64,000 bases of DNA from Antiquaquibacter soli (GCF_030580675.1 NZ_JAUQUB010000001.1:806001-870000), one strand, 5' to 3'; positions 41,568 to 50,252 are shown, counted from the first letter of the stretch. The notes: a model not told the origin generated them from the letters alone. Numbers and translations are program-made.

Positions 41568-42797
41568 ATGAACGGGCGCGTGTCGAGGAGCGCGGCGGGC
41601 TCGAGCCCGGCGACGGTCTCCGACGTGCGCCAGCGCAACCGTTCGCAGGCCCTGCGGAGCATCATCCTCTCCGGGCAGACGTCCCGGGCGGAGCTCGCCC
41701 GCGAGTGCGGACTCTCCGTGGCCTCGGTGACGAACCTCGTGTCCGAACTCATGGAGGAGGGTCTGGTCGTGGAGGCGGGCTCGGTCGCGTCGAGCGGCGG
41801 TCGTCCCGTGACGCTGCTCGCCCCGAACCCGTTCGGTGCCTACTTCCTCGGCGCGGACGTCGGGGAGCGCGGTGTCGCTGTCGAGCTCTTCGACCTGTCG
41901 ATGACGCGCGTCGACCGCGAGTTCCGTGGCGGCCGCGAGGAGGAACGGATCGAGGCGATCTCGCAGGATCTCGACGAGGCCCTCGACGCCCTCCGCGAGC
42001 GCAACCCCGAGGCGTGGCCGCGACTCGTCGGCATCGGTCTCGGCCTGCCGGGCATCGTCGAGAACGAGCCCGACGGCCGCCAGGTGCTCTACGCCCAGAG
42101 CCTGGGCTGGCCACCGGTAGCTGTCGCCGACCTGATCTCCCACGACATCCCGGTCTTCGCCGAGAACGGCGCGAAGACCCAGGCCATGGCGGAGCTGTGG
42201 GACGGCTCCGCGCGCGGCGTGGGCGAGGCGCTCGTCGTGCTGCTCGGTCGCGGTGTCGGCCTCGGAATCGTGAGCGACGGCGAGCTCGCCCACGGCCTGA
42301 CGAGCTCGGCGGGGGAGTGGGGGCACACCCGCATCGTCCGCGACGGCCGCGAGTGCCGCTGCGGCGGGCGCGGGTGCGTCGAAGCCTACGTCGGCGCCGA
42401 CGCGATCCTCGCGGCGTGGGCGGAGGCCGGCGGAGTCTTCGACGGCAGCGGGTGGGGGGCGATCGGTCAGCTGCTCGCGGCGGACAGCGCGGGGGATGCC
42501 GCGGCATCCGTCGTCGTCGACGACCTGGTCTCGACGCTCGGCGCCGCCCTCGGCAGCCTCGTGAACCTCACGAACCCGGAGCGCGTCGTCATCGGCGGCT
42601 GGGTGGGCCTGCGGCTCATGGAGTCGCTCGCCGACCGGGTCGAGGCCGCGACCCGCGAGGTCGCGCTCGAGCGGCCGGGTTCGCAGTTCGACCTCGTCGC
42701 ATGCCGGTTCGGTGGGGACACCGTAGCGCTCGGCGCGGCGATCATGCCGCTGGATGCCCTGCTCGGCGCCCCTCGGGGCTCGTGGGTCGCGGACTGA
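41568..42797 (+). CDS. ROK-family transcriptional regulator
   Basis: 409 residues. An amino-terminal winged helix (about 18-75, SGQTSRAELARECGLSVASVTNLVSELMEEGLVVE) precedes a sugar-kinase-like ROK domain. CRCGGRGCVEAY is the zinc-binding motif of ROK proteins, and FLGADVGERGVAVELF is a degenerate ATP-binding loop. It probably senses the imported sugar and represses the importer operon, whose last gene it adjoins, while keeping its own promoter. Confidence 0.9.
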   Translation: MNGRVSRSAAGSSPATVSDVRQRNRSQALRSIILSGQTSRAELARECGLSVASVTNLVSELMEEGLVVEAGSVASSGGRPVTLLAPNPFGAYFLGADVGERGVAVELFDLSMTRVDREFRGGREEERIEAISQDLDEALDALRERNPEAWPRLVGIGLGLPGIVENEPDGRQVLYAQSLGWPPVAVADLISHDIPVFAENGAKTQAMAELWDGSARGVGEALVVLLGRGVGLGIVSDGELAHGLTSSAGEWGHTRIVRDGRECRCGGRGCVEAYVGADAILAAWAEAGGVFDGSGWGAIGQLLAADSAGDAAASVVVDDLVSTLGAALGSLVNLTNPERVVIGGWVGLRLMESLADRVEAATREVALERPGSQFDLVACRFGGDTVALGAAIMPLDALLGAPRGSWVAD

Positions 42798-42807
42798 GCT
42801 GCTGCGT

Positions 42808-43689
42808 TCAGCCGCGCACCCGGGCAATCCGCTCGCGCGCGTAGTCCTGCGCGCGCGGTCCACCGGAGAGTGCCCGCTCGGCGACGACGAGGGCGGCGCG
42901 AGTGAGGAGCTTGACCGGCAGCACCGACCGCCGCAGACCGAGCAGCCGCCGGAACTCGGGCGGCAGCGACGCGACGGCACTTGCGAAGAGCAGCCCGTAG
43001 ACGCGATCGATGCGCGGTGACAGTCCGGGACGGCGCAGGAACCGCACGACGCTGTCGACGCGATCGTCACGGCGCAGGTGGGGGAGGAACGCCGCGAGGC
43101 GGCGGCGCAGCTCGGCTTCTGAGCGCGGCGGGTCGGCGACGCCCATGAGTTCGCCCGCGGTAGCCCAGTCGGCGACGTAGCCGTCGGCCCCGCCCGGGAT
43201 AGGACCGCCCCACTCGAGGTGGCAGCCGAGGAAGGCGTCCGTGAACGCGAGGTGCACCCACTCGACGAGGTCGGCGTCGTCGGCGGAGTAGCTGCGCCTC
43301 TCGCCGTCGTTGGTCGTGTATTCGCCGCGGACGCGCTCGTGGAAGCGCGACACCCTCGCCGTCTCGCGACGGGCGTGCTCGGTCGACCCGTAGGTCGTCA
43401 CGACGACCCAGCGCACCGTACCGATGAGTCGGCCGAGCGGGTCCTCCTGGTACCGCGACCAGTCGTGCACGCCCGCCATCGCCCCCGGGTGCAGGGCTTG
43501 CATGAGGAGCGCGCGGATGCCCGCCACGAGCGTCCCCATTCCCGAGTGCACTGTCCACGCGGGTCCATCAGGGGCGAAGTATCCCGCGTCGTCGCCGTCC
43601 GCGATGGCGAGCAACCACGGCGCGGTGCCGTCGGGGGTGCCGTTGAGCGCGAGCAGCAGCTCCTCGCGGAGGGCGGGGCGCTTCGGCAT
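42808..43689 (-). CDS. DUF2236/MpaB-like oxygenase family protein
   Basis: 293 residues, cytosolic. ALLMQALHPGAMAGVHDWSRYQEDPLGRLIGTVRWVVVTTYG is the conserved heart of the family, with histidines that could be haem ligands. HLAFTDAFLGCHLEWGG and PPEFRRLLGLRR are further family features. Relatives include the mycophenolic-acid MpaB protein and the haem-containing latex-clearing protein. The reaction here is unknown. The ATG at 43689 has TAGCAT 6 nt upstream. Confidence 0.83.
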   Translation of the reverse strand: MPKRPALREELLLALNGTPDGTAPWLLAIADGDDAGYFAPDGPAWTVHSGMGTLVAGIRALLMQALHPGAMAGVHDWSRYQEDPLGRLIGTVRWVVVTTYGSTEHARRETARVSRFHERVRGEYTTNDGERRSYSADDADLVEWVHLAFTDAFLGCHLEWGGPIPGGADGYVADWATAGELMGVADPPRSEAELRRRLAAFLPHLRRDDRVDSVVRFLRRPGLSPRIDRVYGLLFASAVASLPPEFRRLLGLRRSVLPVKLLTRAALVVAERALSGGPRAQDYARERIARVRG

Positions 43690-43695
43690 CCCTCG

Positions 43696-43701
43696 ATGCT
43701 A
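43696..43701 (-). promoter_or_regulatory. -10 box for the MpaB-like gene, containing the upstream stop codon
   Basis: TAGCAT on the minus strand, 6 nt before the ATG at 43689. Its TAG is the stop codon of the DUF4304 gene. Confidence 0.45.
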
Positions 43702-44373
43702 ACCGCGGGAAAAGATAGCCGCCGCCGAAGCCTGCTGCCTAACCCAACTTTCGAAGTGATCGGCGTAAGCCTCATGCTTCTGGAGGAGATCCTCGCGGGC
43801 CTGCTCGAGGCTCCGCTCAAGTGCTTCGCTGGGGCCTTGGTCCATCGGTAGCAGGGCCCGAGCGCGCGCGAAGAATATCCCGTAGCTCCCGGATCGCCTC
43901 TTGATGTGCCCAAGGTCCCCGTCGTCGAGGTGCCGGAATAGCACGTCCCGGTCGAGCAGCGCATCGAGGACGTCGCGACCCGAGGCCTCCCATTGCACCG
44001 CCATGTCGGCGACGGCATCAACAGCGGAGGCTTCATCCTCGAAACGCCACCAGACATCGGCGATCGGTGGTGATCCTGAAGGATGCAAGCGGTCACGGTA
44101 CAACCCCAGTGATTCGCCGACCGTCTTCATCATGCGATCGCCCTGCCGCTCACGCCACCACCGCAGCCACGGCTCAGGTGCCATCGCGATATTGATGACG
44201 CAAGCGATCTTCTCCGAGGTGTTCCACGAGGAGTTCTGGAAGTTGACGATGGCGACGTCGCCCGCAGCGTTCGTCTTGCGCCAGGTGGGAGAGGAGCCCT
44301 TGTATCCGTCACTTCGGAGGACGGGACCGAGCGTATCTCGGACGGCCGTCTTCACGACGAGATGAAGAGACAT
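43699..44373 (-). CDS. DUF4304-like protein
   Basis: 224 residues, cytosolic. The pattern LRSDGYKGSSPTWRKTNAAGDVAIVNFQNSSWN followed by CVINIAMAPEPWLRW is typical of DUF4304-like proteins, which are scattered in bacterial accessory regions and have no known function. A helical, charged carboxy half (RSLEQAREDLLQKHEAYADHF) follows. Codon use is less GC-biased than in neighbouring genes, and it lies next to a tRNA gene, so acquisition by transfer is possible. No start-proximal ribosome site is evident. Confidence 0.7.
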   Translation of the reverse strand: MSLHLVVKTAVRDTLGPVLRSDGYKGSSPTWRKTNAAGDVAIVNFQNSSWNTSEKIACVINIAMAPEPWLRWWRERQGDRMMKTVGESLGLYRDRLHPSGSPPIADVWWRFEDEASAVDAVADMAVQWEASGRDVLDALLDRDVLFRHLDDGDLGHIKRRSGSYGIFFARARALLPMDQGPSEALERSLEQAREDLLQKHEAYADHFESWVRQQASAAAIFSRG

Positions 44374-44541
44374 GGTGACATCGTTTCACGGCAAGCTCCG
44401 ATCCTCCTATCTGGCGGCGGTCTGGGCCGCGCCCTCGACATGCGCGTGCGGGCCACATCGAGGTGAGATAACCCGGGCCGTCGAGTCGCTCGAATCACCC
44501 GACTTCTCACACCTCGGCAGGCAAGGCAGCCCGGCGCTAGG

Positions 44542-44623
44542 TGCGGAAGGTGGGACTTGAACCCACACGCCCGAAGGCACAGGAACCTAAATCCTGCGTG
44601 TCTGCCGATTTCACCACTCCCGC
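44542..44623 (-). tRNA. tRNA-Leu (anticodon UAG)
   Basis: 82 nt on the minus strand. The acceptor stem pairs GCGGGAG with CTTCCGC (one G-U), then discriminator A. The anticodon loop reads TTTAGGT, giving TAG for CUA codons. A long variable arm (TGCCTTCGGGCGT) marks a class II leucine tRNA, and the T arm GTGGGTTCAAGTCCCAC is standard. The CCA end is not encoded. Bases 44374-44541 between it and the DUF4304 gene hold nothing I recognise. Confidence 0.93.
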
Positions 44624-44647
44624 TGGCGCATCCAGCATAGGCGTCCG

Positions 44648-44653
44648 TATGCT
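44648..44653 (+). promoter_or_regulatory. -10 box for the 66-residue gene (leaderless type)
   Basis: TATGCT ends 6 nt before the ATG at 44660. Confidence 0.45.
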
Positions 44654-44659
44654 CGACGC

Positions 44660-44860
44660 ATGAGCACCCTCAGCGACCTGCGATCCGACATCGTCGACCA
44701 CTTCGACCGTCGCTGGCTCGTCTGGGTGGTCGGGATCGTCGCCCTCGTCGTCGGCATCATGATCGGGTACATCATCCCGAGCGGCGGCTTCGGCGGCGCG
44801 GCGAGCACGAGCCTCGGTGGCGGAGCGGGCCAGATCGAGCTGCGGCAGGGCGGCCGCTAG
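44660..44860 (+). CDS. Small membrane protein before the Tad genes
   Basis: 66 residues. A charged amino end (LSDLRSDIVDHFDRRW) leads into one membrane helix (about 20-41, VWVVGIVALVVGIMIGYIIP) and a glycine-rich tail. No family is recognised. It lies 57 nt before the tadA-like gene with its own promoter, so a role in the pilus is possible but unsupported. Confidence 0.6.
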   Translation: MSTLSDLRSDIVDHFDRRWLVWVVGIVALVVGIMIGYIIPSGGFGGAASTSLGGGAGQIELRQGGR

Positions 44861-44905
44861 CCCCGGCTTGTGGACAACGGGCGGCCCGGATGACCCGGCC
44901 GCCGC

Positions 44906-44911
44906 CACACT
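44906..44911 (+). promoter_or_regulatory. Weak -10 box for tadA
   Basis: CACACT ends 6 nt before the ATG at 44918. It is a poorer match than other boxes but has the same geometry. Confidence 0.3.
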
Positions 44912-44917
44912 GTGCGC

Positions 44918-46138
44918 ATGTCGCACGCCCACACGATCATCACCGAGCGCGTCCGCGAACGCGTGCGCCGCGAGGGCATCGGACTCGACCATGACCGAGC
45001 CACGGGGTACGTGCGTGACGAGGTCCGCCGCTACAGCGAGCTCGCGCTCGGCGGCTCCCAACCGCTCCTCGAGGACGAAGCCCGTACCGAGCGCGAGATC
45101 GTCGCCGCGCTCACGGGCTTCGGTGCGCTGCAGCCCCTCCTCGACGACCCGGAGATCGAGGAGCTCTGGATCAACGCACCCGATGCTGTGTTCGCTGCGC
45201 GCGGCGGGGTGCCCGAGCTCACCAGCATCCGGCTCACCGACGGCGAGGTCCGCGACCTGGTCGAACGGATGCTGCAGAGCTCGGGTCGCCGCGTCGACCT
45301 GAGCAGCCCCTTCGTCGACGCGTCGCTGCCCGACGGCTCTCGCCTCCACGTCGCGATCCCGGATGTCACGCGCCGCCACTGGGCCGTGAACATCCGCAAG
45401 TTCAACCGCCGCATCCGCGACCTGCAGCGCCTCGTCGCCTTGGGGTCGCTCACCCAGCAGGCGGCGGAGTTCCTGCGCATGTGCATGCTGTCCGGTCAGA
45501 ACATCCTCGTCTCGGGAGCGACGCAGAGCGGCAAGACGACAATGATCAGCGCCCTCCTCGCGAGCGCCCGCCCGACGGAGCGGGTCGTCACCGTCGAGGA
45601 GACCTTCGAGCTCGCGGTCGCCGGTCGGGACTGGGTCGCTCTCCAATGCCGACAGCCCAGTCTCGAGGGGACGGGCGAGATCACGCTCCGCCGACTCATC
45701 AAGGAGTCGCTGCGCATGCGACCCGATCGCCTCGTGGTGGGCGAGGTGCGCGAGGCGGAGTCACTCGATCTGCTCATCGCCCTCAACTCGGGGCTACCGG
45801 GGTTGTCGAGCATCCATGCCAACAGTGCGCGGGACGCTCTCGTCAAGCTCTCGACTCTGCCGCTCCTGGCCGGGCGCAACATCGACTCCTCGTTCGTCGT
45901 TCCGACTGTCGCCGGGTGCATCGACGTGGTGGTGCACTGCGAGTTGGCGCGCGGCGGTCAACGCCGCGTGGTCGAGATCCTCGCGCCGAGCGGCGTCGTG
46001 GCGGGCGGCGTCATCGAGGCCAGTCCGATCTTCGCGCTCCGCGACGGGCTGCTCCAGCACACGGGCGGCTACCCGACTCGACTGTCGAAGTTCCGCGCGG
46101 CAGGGCTCGAGCCCGCGACCGTGCTGGCGGCGCGATGA
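44918..46138 (+). CDS. tadA: TadA/CpaF-type secretion ATPase
   Basis: 406 residues, cytosolic hexameric ATPase of the type IV pilus/type II secretion superfamily that powers Tad (Flp) pilus assembly. LQPLLDDPEIEELWINAPDAVF is the amino domain, NILVSGATQSGKTTM the Walker A, RMRPDRLVVGEVREAE the Walker B and GLSSIHANSARDAL the His box. TadB- and TadC-like genes follow with 4-nt overlaps. The ATG at 44918 was preferred to the GTG at 44912. Confidence 0.92.
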   Translation: MSHAHTIITERVRERVRREGIGLDHDRATGYVRDEVRRYSELALGGSQPLLEDEARTEREIVAALTGFGALQPLLDDPEIEELWINAPDAVFAARGGVPELTSIRLTDGEVRDLVERMLQSSGRRVDLSSPFVDASLPDGSRLHVAIPDVTRRHWAVNIRKFNRRIRDLQRLVALGSLTQQAAEFLRMCMLSGQNILVSGATQSGKTTMISALLASARPTERVVTVEETFELAVAGRDWVALQCRQPSLEGTGEITLRRLIKESLRMRPDRLVVGEVREAESLDLLIALNSGLPGLSSIHANSARDALVKLSTLPLLAGRNIDSSFVVPTVAGCIDVVVHCELARGGQRRVVEILAPSGVVAGGVIEASPIFALRDGLLQHTGGYPTRLSKFRAAGLEPATVLAAR

Positions 46139-46989
46139 GCCTCGCCCTGGGCCTGGCTCTCGGGGCGGGCACCCTGTTGGTGGTCGCGCCGTTCTTCTGG
46201 CCGCGGGTCCCCGGTTCGACCCCGCGCCGCAGCGGAAGGATGCACGACCGCCTCGTCCAGGCGGGTCTCCCCGCGGTCAGTCCCGCCGTCGTGCTCGCGG
46301 TGAGTGCTGCCCTCGCAGTCGTTGCGGGTGGGCTCGGCCAGGCGCTCCTCGGGGTGCTGCCGCTCTCGCTCGGTCTCGCCGGGGTAGCAGGGTCCCTGCC
46401 CGCGGTGCTCATCGGTGCTCGGGCACGGTCGCGCCGTCGTTCGACCCGAGTCATCTGGCCCGATGTCGTCGACCAGCTCGTATCGGCGGTGCGTTCTGGC
46501 CTCGCACTGCCGGACAGCCTGGTGACGCTCGCCACGGTCGGCCCGGAGCAGACCCGAGCAGCTTTCGCTGCGTTCGAGCAGCAGTACCGCGCGACGGGAA
46601 GTTTCGGGCTCTGCATCGACTCGCTCAAGGACAGGCTCGCCGACCCCGTCGCCGACCGCATCCTCGAGACCCTGCGCATGGCGCGGGAGGTCGGCGGTTC
46701 CGAGCTGACCACGGTGCTGCGCGCTCTCGGCGCCCACCTCCGGCAGGAGGCGGCGATCCGCTCGGAGGTCGAGGCGCGCCAGTCCTGGGTAGTCAACGCG
46801 GCGCGGCTCGGCGTCGCGGCGCCGTGGATCGTGCTCGTGCTGCTCGCGACGCGACCGGAGGCCGCGGTCGCCTACAACTCGCCCGCGGGGGCGGTGCTCG
46901 TCGCCGGCGGCCTCGTGGTGTCGCTCGTCGCCTACCGGCTCATGATCGGCCTGGGTCGGCTGCCCGAAGAACGGCGGTGGTTCGCGTGA
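46135..46989 (+). CDS. tadB: TadB-like pilus platform membrane protein
   Basis: 284 residues from the ATG at 46135 (ATGA overlap with tadA). Two amino-terminal and two carboxy-terminal membrane helices flank a type II secretion F domain (about 105-215) with WPDVVDQLVSAVRSGLALPDSL and MAREVGGSELTTVLRALGAHLRQE. It forms the inner-membrane platform that works with the ATPase in extruding the Flp pilin. Confidence 0.87.
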   Translation: MSLALGLALGAGTLLVVAPFFWPRVPGSTPRRSGRMHDRLVQAGLPAVSPAVVLAVSAALAVVAGGLGQALLGVLPLSLGLAGVAGSLPAVLIGARARSRRRSTRVIWPDVVDQLVSAVRSGLALPDSLVTLATVGPEQTRAAFAAFEQQYRATGSFGLCIDSLKDRLADPVADRILETLRMAREVGGSELTTVLRALGAHLRQEAAIRSEVEARQSWVVNAARLGVAAPWIVLVLLATRPEAAVAYNSPAGAVLVAGGLVVSLVAYRLMIGLGRLPEERRWFA

Positions 46990-47906
46990 CCGCGTGGGCG
47001 GTGGTCGCCGGTACCGGTCTGGGCCTCGGCTTGTGGATGCTCGCGAGCATGCTCCCGCGCCTCAACCGCCCCCGGCTCGCCCGCCGCGTCGCTCCCTATC
47101 TGCAGGATGTCTCGGCGGGAGCCCGCGAGTTCCTCGCGCCTCCGCCTCCCGGCCCGCTCCCGGTGCTCTCCCTGCTCTTGCGGCCGGTCGCCGATCCGCT
47201 GTTCCGACTGCTGGGCTCGCTCCTCGGCGGCCCGGAGCAGGTGGCCCGCCGGTTGCGACAAGCGGGGTCACGGCTGAGTGTGGAGGCGTTCCGGAGCCAG
47301 CAGGTGCTGTCGGGCATCCTGGGCGCGGTCGTCGGCGTCGGGGTCGCGATTGTTGCCGCCCACGTCGGCCCGGCCGTGCAGGTGGTGCTCGTCGCCGGCT
47401 GCGGCGTGGGCGGAATCCTGCTGCGGGATGCCCTCCTTCAGCGCACCGCGAAAGCGCGGCTCGCTCGCCTCTCGAGCGAGCTGCCGGTCATCCTCGAATT
47501 CCTCACGCTCAGCCTGTCTGCCGGGGAGGGGATCATGGATGCCCTGCGCCGAGTCGCTCGCACCGGCTCGGGCGAACTCAGCCGCGAGTTCGCCGACGTC
47601 GTCACGGCTGTCGGCACCGGACTGCCGCTCGCCGAGACGCTCGCCGCCCTGGCCCGCGACCTCGAACTTCCGCCCCTCACTCGCTGCATCGAGCAGATCA
47701 CCGGTGCCCTGGAACGTGGCAGCCCGCTCGCCGAGGTGCTGCGCGCCCAGGCTCAGGATGCCCGCGACGACGCGAAGCGCGAACTCCTCGAGGTCGCTGG
47801 CCGCAAGGAGGTCGCGATGATGTTCCCGCTGGTGTTCCTCATCCTGCCGGTCACGATCCTGTTCGCGGTATTTCCGGGCATCGTGGTGCTGCAGGTGGGG
47901 TTCTAA
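46986..47906 (+). CDS. tadC: TadC-like pilus platform membrane protein
   Basis: 306 residues from the GTG at 46986 (GTGA overlap with tadB). The F domain (about 165-275) contains LSSELPVILEFLTLSLSAGEGIMDALRRVA and LEVAGRKEVAMMFPLVFLILPVTILFAVFPG, typical of TadC. It is the second platform protein of the Tad machine. The pilin and TadE-like genes that normally follow are found only at 50996, after 3 kb of unrelated genes. Confidence 0.87.
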   Translation: MTAWAVVAGTGLGLGLWMLASMLPRLNRPRLARRVAPYLQDVSAGAREFLAPPPPGPLPVLSLLLRPVADPLFRLLGSLLGGPEQVARRLRQAGSRLSVEAFRSQQVLSGILGAVVGVGVAIVAAHVGPAVQVVLVAGCGVGGILLRDALLQRTAKARLARLSSELPVILEFLTLSLSAGEGIMDALRRVARTGSGELSREFADVVTAVGTGLPLAETLAALARDLELPPLTRCIEQITGALERGSPLAEVLRAQAQDARDDAKRELLEVAGRKEVAMMFPLVFLILPVTILFAVFPGIVVLQVGF

Positions 47907-47917
47907 GAAGGACTCGC

Positions 47918-48208
47918 CTAGCCTGTCAGGCCGGGATCCGACAACCACACCACTCCGGCGGCTGACACACTCAGCAGGGGCGTCCGCGAGATCTGGCGCC
48001 ATGGGGACGTCGACGTATCCCATTCGACGATCTCGTACTCGCGTCCACAGGTCTCCCAGCTAGTGCATGGAGCGCGATTGGGCTCAACGTCCCACGGCAC
48101 ACTCGAGAGGCGCCGGAGTTCGGCCTCGGCTTCGTGTCGCTCGGAGAAACTGCCAATCAGTTCCGAGTGCGAGCTGTCCTCGATCACGAACCCCACTTGG
48201 CCCACCAC
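47918..48208 (-). CDS. Small protein of unknown function
   Basis: 96 residues, cytosolic, with tryptophan- and cysteine-containing segments (PWDVEPNRAPCTSWETCGREYEIVEW). I recognise no family. The GTG start directly follows the stop of the epimerase-like gene (TAG then GTG), so it may be read as the second gene of that unit. Composition is less GC-biased than its neighbours. It sits in the 3-kb block that splits the Tad genes. Confidence 0.55.
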   Translation of the reverse strand: MVGQVGFVIEDSSHSELIGSFSERHEAEAELRRLSSVPWDVEPNRAPCTSWETCGREYEIVEWDTSTSPWRQISRTPLLSVSAAGVVWLSDPGLTG

Positions 48209-49759
48209 CTAACCCGCGCCTCCACGCTCCGCCGCCGCCGAGATCTCCCGCGCCATCCCCGCGAAGATGATCCCGTGCAGGGGCAGCACGGCGAGCCAGT
48301 ACAGGCGGCCGGCGAGACCTTGGGGGAAGAACACGGCGCGCTGCTTGTAGCGTGAGCCCGCGGCATCCGGGATGGCACTGAGCTCGAGCCACGCGAGGCC
48401 CGGCACCTTCATCTCGGCGCGCAACCGCAGCAGCGACGGCTCCGAGTGGCCGCCCCGGTCGATGCGCTCGACGCGCCAGAAGTCCACGGCGTCGCCGACG
48501 AGCAGGCGGTCGGGGTTGCGGCGTCCGCGGGTGAGGCCGACTCCGCCGACGAGCTTGTCGAGCACGCCGCGCGCCCACCACGCGAGCGGCCACGAGTACC
48601 AGCCGCGCTCGCCGCCGATTCCTTCGATGACCGCCCAGAGCTGCTCGGGCGACGCCGAGGAGACGAGCTCGCGGGTGTCCGTGAAGACGGTGCGCCCGGC
48701 CCAGTCCGGGTCGGCGGGCAGCGGGTCGCTGGGGGCGCCGCCGACCGGGTCATCCGCCCAGCTCGTCTCGATGCGCTTGTCGGTCTCGGAGCGCAGCGCC
48801 AGCCGCACGGCCGCCCGGTAGCGGGTGAGCCCGCCCTCGGGCGGCGGCACGAGCTCGTCGATGTCGTGGTTCTTCATGACGCACTCGTTCTGCAGCGACT
48901 CCACGAGCGGTCGGGCGATCGCGCGGGGGATCGGCGTCACGAGGTTCACCCAGTGCGAGGCGAGGCGCGGGGTGAGCACCGGCAGCGATGCGATCGGCCG
49001 CTGCTTGAGCCCCGCCTCGACCGCGTAGCCGTTCATCATCTGGCCGTAGCGCAGCACGTCGGGTCCGCCGATGTCGACGGCGCGGCTCACGCGCTCGGTA
49101 ACGCGCGCCGCCCCGAGCAGGTAGTAGAGCACGTCGCGCACGGCGATCGGCTGGATGAAGTTGCGCACCCATTTCGGGGCGGGCATGTACGGCAGCACGT
49201 CGGTCAGGTGGCGGATCATCTCGAACGACGCCGACCCCGAACCGATGATCACGCCGGCCTGCAGCACGATCGTCGGCACCCCCGACTCGAGCAGGATCCG
49301 CCCGACCTCGACGCGCGACTGCAGGTGCGGCGACAGGCGGGCGTCGTCGGGATGCAACCCGCCCAGGTACACGATGCGCGAGACGCCCGAGCGCCGAGCC
49401 GCCGTGCCCACCGTCCTCGCTGCGCGCTGGTCGACCGCGTCGAAGTCGCGACCGCCGCCCATCGAGTGGACGAGGTAGTAGAGCACGTCGACGTCGTCGG
49501 TCGCGGTGCCGACGGCCGAGGCATCCTGCGCGTCGCCCTCGACGATGTCGACGTCCGCGCCCCACGGGAACTGGCGCGCCCGCTCCGCATCGCGGGCGAG
49601 GATGCGCACGCGGTACCCGGCGGACAGCAGCCGCGGCACGAGTCGCCCGCCCACGTAGCCGGTCGCCCCGAGCACGAGCGCGCGCGGCGCGGAGCCGTCG
49701 GGGCGGGGGAGGGCGACGAGTGCGGGCTCCCGACCGGTAGGGGCGGTGAGGTCGGTCAT
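48209..49759 (-). CDS. NAD(P)-binding epimerase/reductase fused to DUF2867 domain
   Basis: 516 residues. An atypical short-chain dehydrogenase domain (about 25-300) begins with ALVLGATGYVGGRLVPRLL, the dinucleotide loop, and includes VDVLYYLVHSMGG and SRIVYLGGLHP. The carboxy-terminal DUF2867 domain (about 340-510) has GGERGWYSWPLAWWARGVLDKLVGG and a final hydrophobic helix (LYWLAVLPLHGIIFAGMARE). The pairing is a known architecture in actinobacteria, but its substrate is not known to me. The ATG at 49759 has TAGAGT 6 nt upstream. Confidence 0.85.
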   Translation of the reverse strand: MTDLTAPTGREPALVALPRPDGSAPRALVLGATGYVGGRLVPRLLSAGYRVRILARDAERARQFPWGADVDIVEGDAQDASAVGTATDDVDVLYYLVHSMGGGRDFDAVDQRAARTVGTAARRSGVSRIVYLGGLHPDDARLSPHLQSRVEVGRILLESGVPTIVLQAGVIIGSGSASFEMIRHLTDVLPYMPAPKWVRNFIQPIAVRDVLYYLLGAARVTERVSRAVDIGGPDVLRYGQMMNGYAVEAGLKQRPIASLPVLTPRLASHWVNLVTPIPRAIARPLVESLQNECVMKNHDIDELVPPPEGGLTRYRAAVRLALRSETDKRIETSWADDPVGGAPSDPLPADPDWAGRTVFTDTRELVSSASPEQLWAVIEGIGGERGWYSWPLAWWARGVLDKLVGGVGLTRGRRNPDRLLVGDAVDFWRVERIDRGGHSEPSLLRLRAEMKVPGLAWLELSAIPDAAGSRYKQRAVFFPQGLAGRLYWLAVLPLHGIIFAGMAREISAAAERGGAG

Positions 49760-49765
49760 TGCCTC

Positions 49766-49771
49766 ACTCTA
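49766..49771 (-). promoter_or_regulatory. -10 box for the SDR-DUF2867 gene (leaderless type)
   Basis: TAGAGT on the minus strand, 6 nt before the ATG at 49759. Confidence 0.5.
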
Positions 49772-49837
49772 CGACGGCGACCTGCTCGTCTCGCCGATAG
49801 TCTGGTCTGCCGCTCACCCGCACGAAAGGACACCCGC

Positions 49838-50221
49838 ATGACCCGTCGCCTCATCAGCTCAGGCTCCACCTTCGAGGCGCAGATCGGCTACTCGCGCGCC
49901 GTCGTCTCCGGCGACTGGGTGTTCGTCTCCGGTACGACCGGCTACGACTACTCGACGATGACGATCTCCGACGACGTGACCGAGCAGGCGGCCCAGGCGC
50001 TGCGCAACATCGGCGCCGCGCTTGCTGAGGCGGGGGCATCCTTCGCCGATGTTGTGCGGGTGCACTACATCCTGCCCAACGCCGACGACTTCGAGGCCAC
50101 CTGGCCGGCGCTGCAGGAGGTTTTCGGCGACGTTCGCCCGGCGGCGACGATGATCCAGGCCGGGCTCTCGAGCGACGCCATGAAGATCGAGATCGAGGTC
50201 ACCGCGCACCTCGCGTCGTAG
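49838..50221 (+). CDS. RidA-family enamine/imine deaminase
   Basis: 127 residues, a trimeric cytosolic fold of the YjgF/RidA type. YSRAVVSGDWVFVSGTTGYD and VRVHYILPNADDFEATWPALQEVFG are family stretches. The usual catalytic arginine region near the carboxy end (normally around R105) reads VRPAATMIQAGLSSDAMKIEIEVTA, where the arginine is retained before PAAT, so it may remove reactive enamines. The ATG at 49838 has a GAAAGGA ribosome site, unlike most nearby genes. Confidence 0.88.
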   Translation: MTRRLISSGSTFEAQIGYSRAVVSGDWVFVSGTTGYDYSTMTISDDVTEQAAQALRNIGAALAEAGASFADVVRVHYILPNADDFEATWPALQEVFGDVRPAATMIQAGLSSDAMKIEIEVTAHLAS

Positions 50222-50252
50222 CGCGGAGCGGCGCGGCTGAGCGGCGGAGCGG

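Noticed and set aside
44374-44541. Possible attachment site or integrated element beside tRNA-Leu
   Set aside because: No integrase, no direct copy of the tRNA 3' end and no phage-like gene was found nearby.
44372-44560. 62-codon plus-strand frame between DUF4304 and the tRNA
   Set aside because: It overlaps the tRNA-Leu gene and the DUF4304 start, and shows no ribosome site or recognisable domain.
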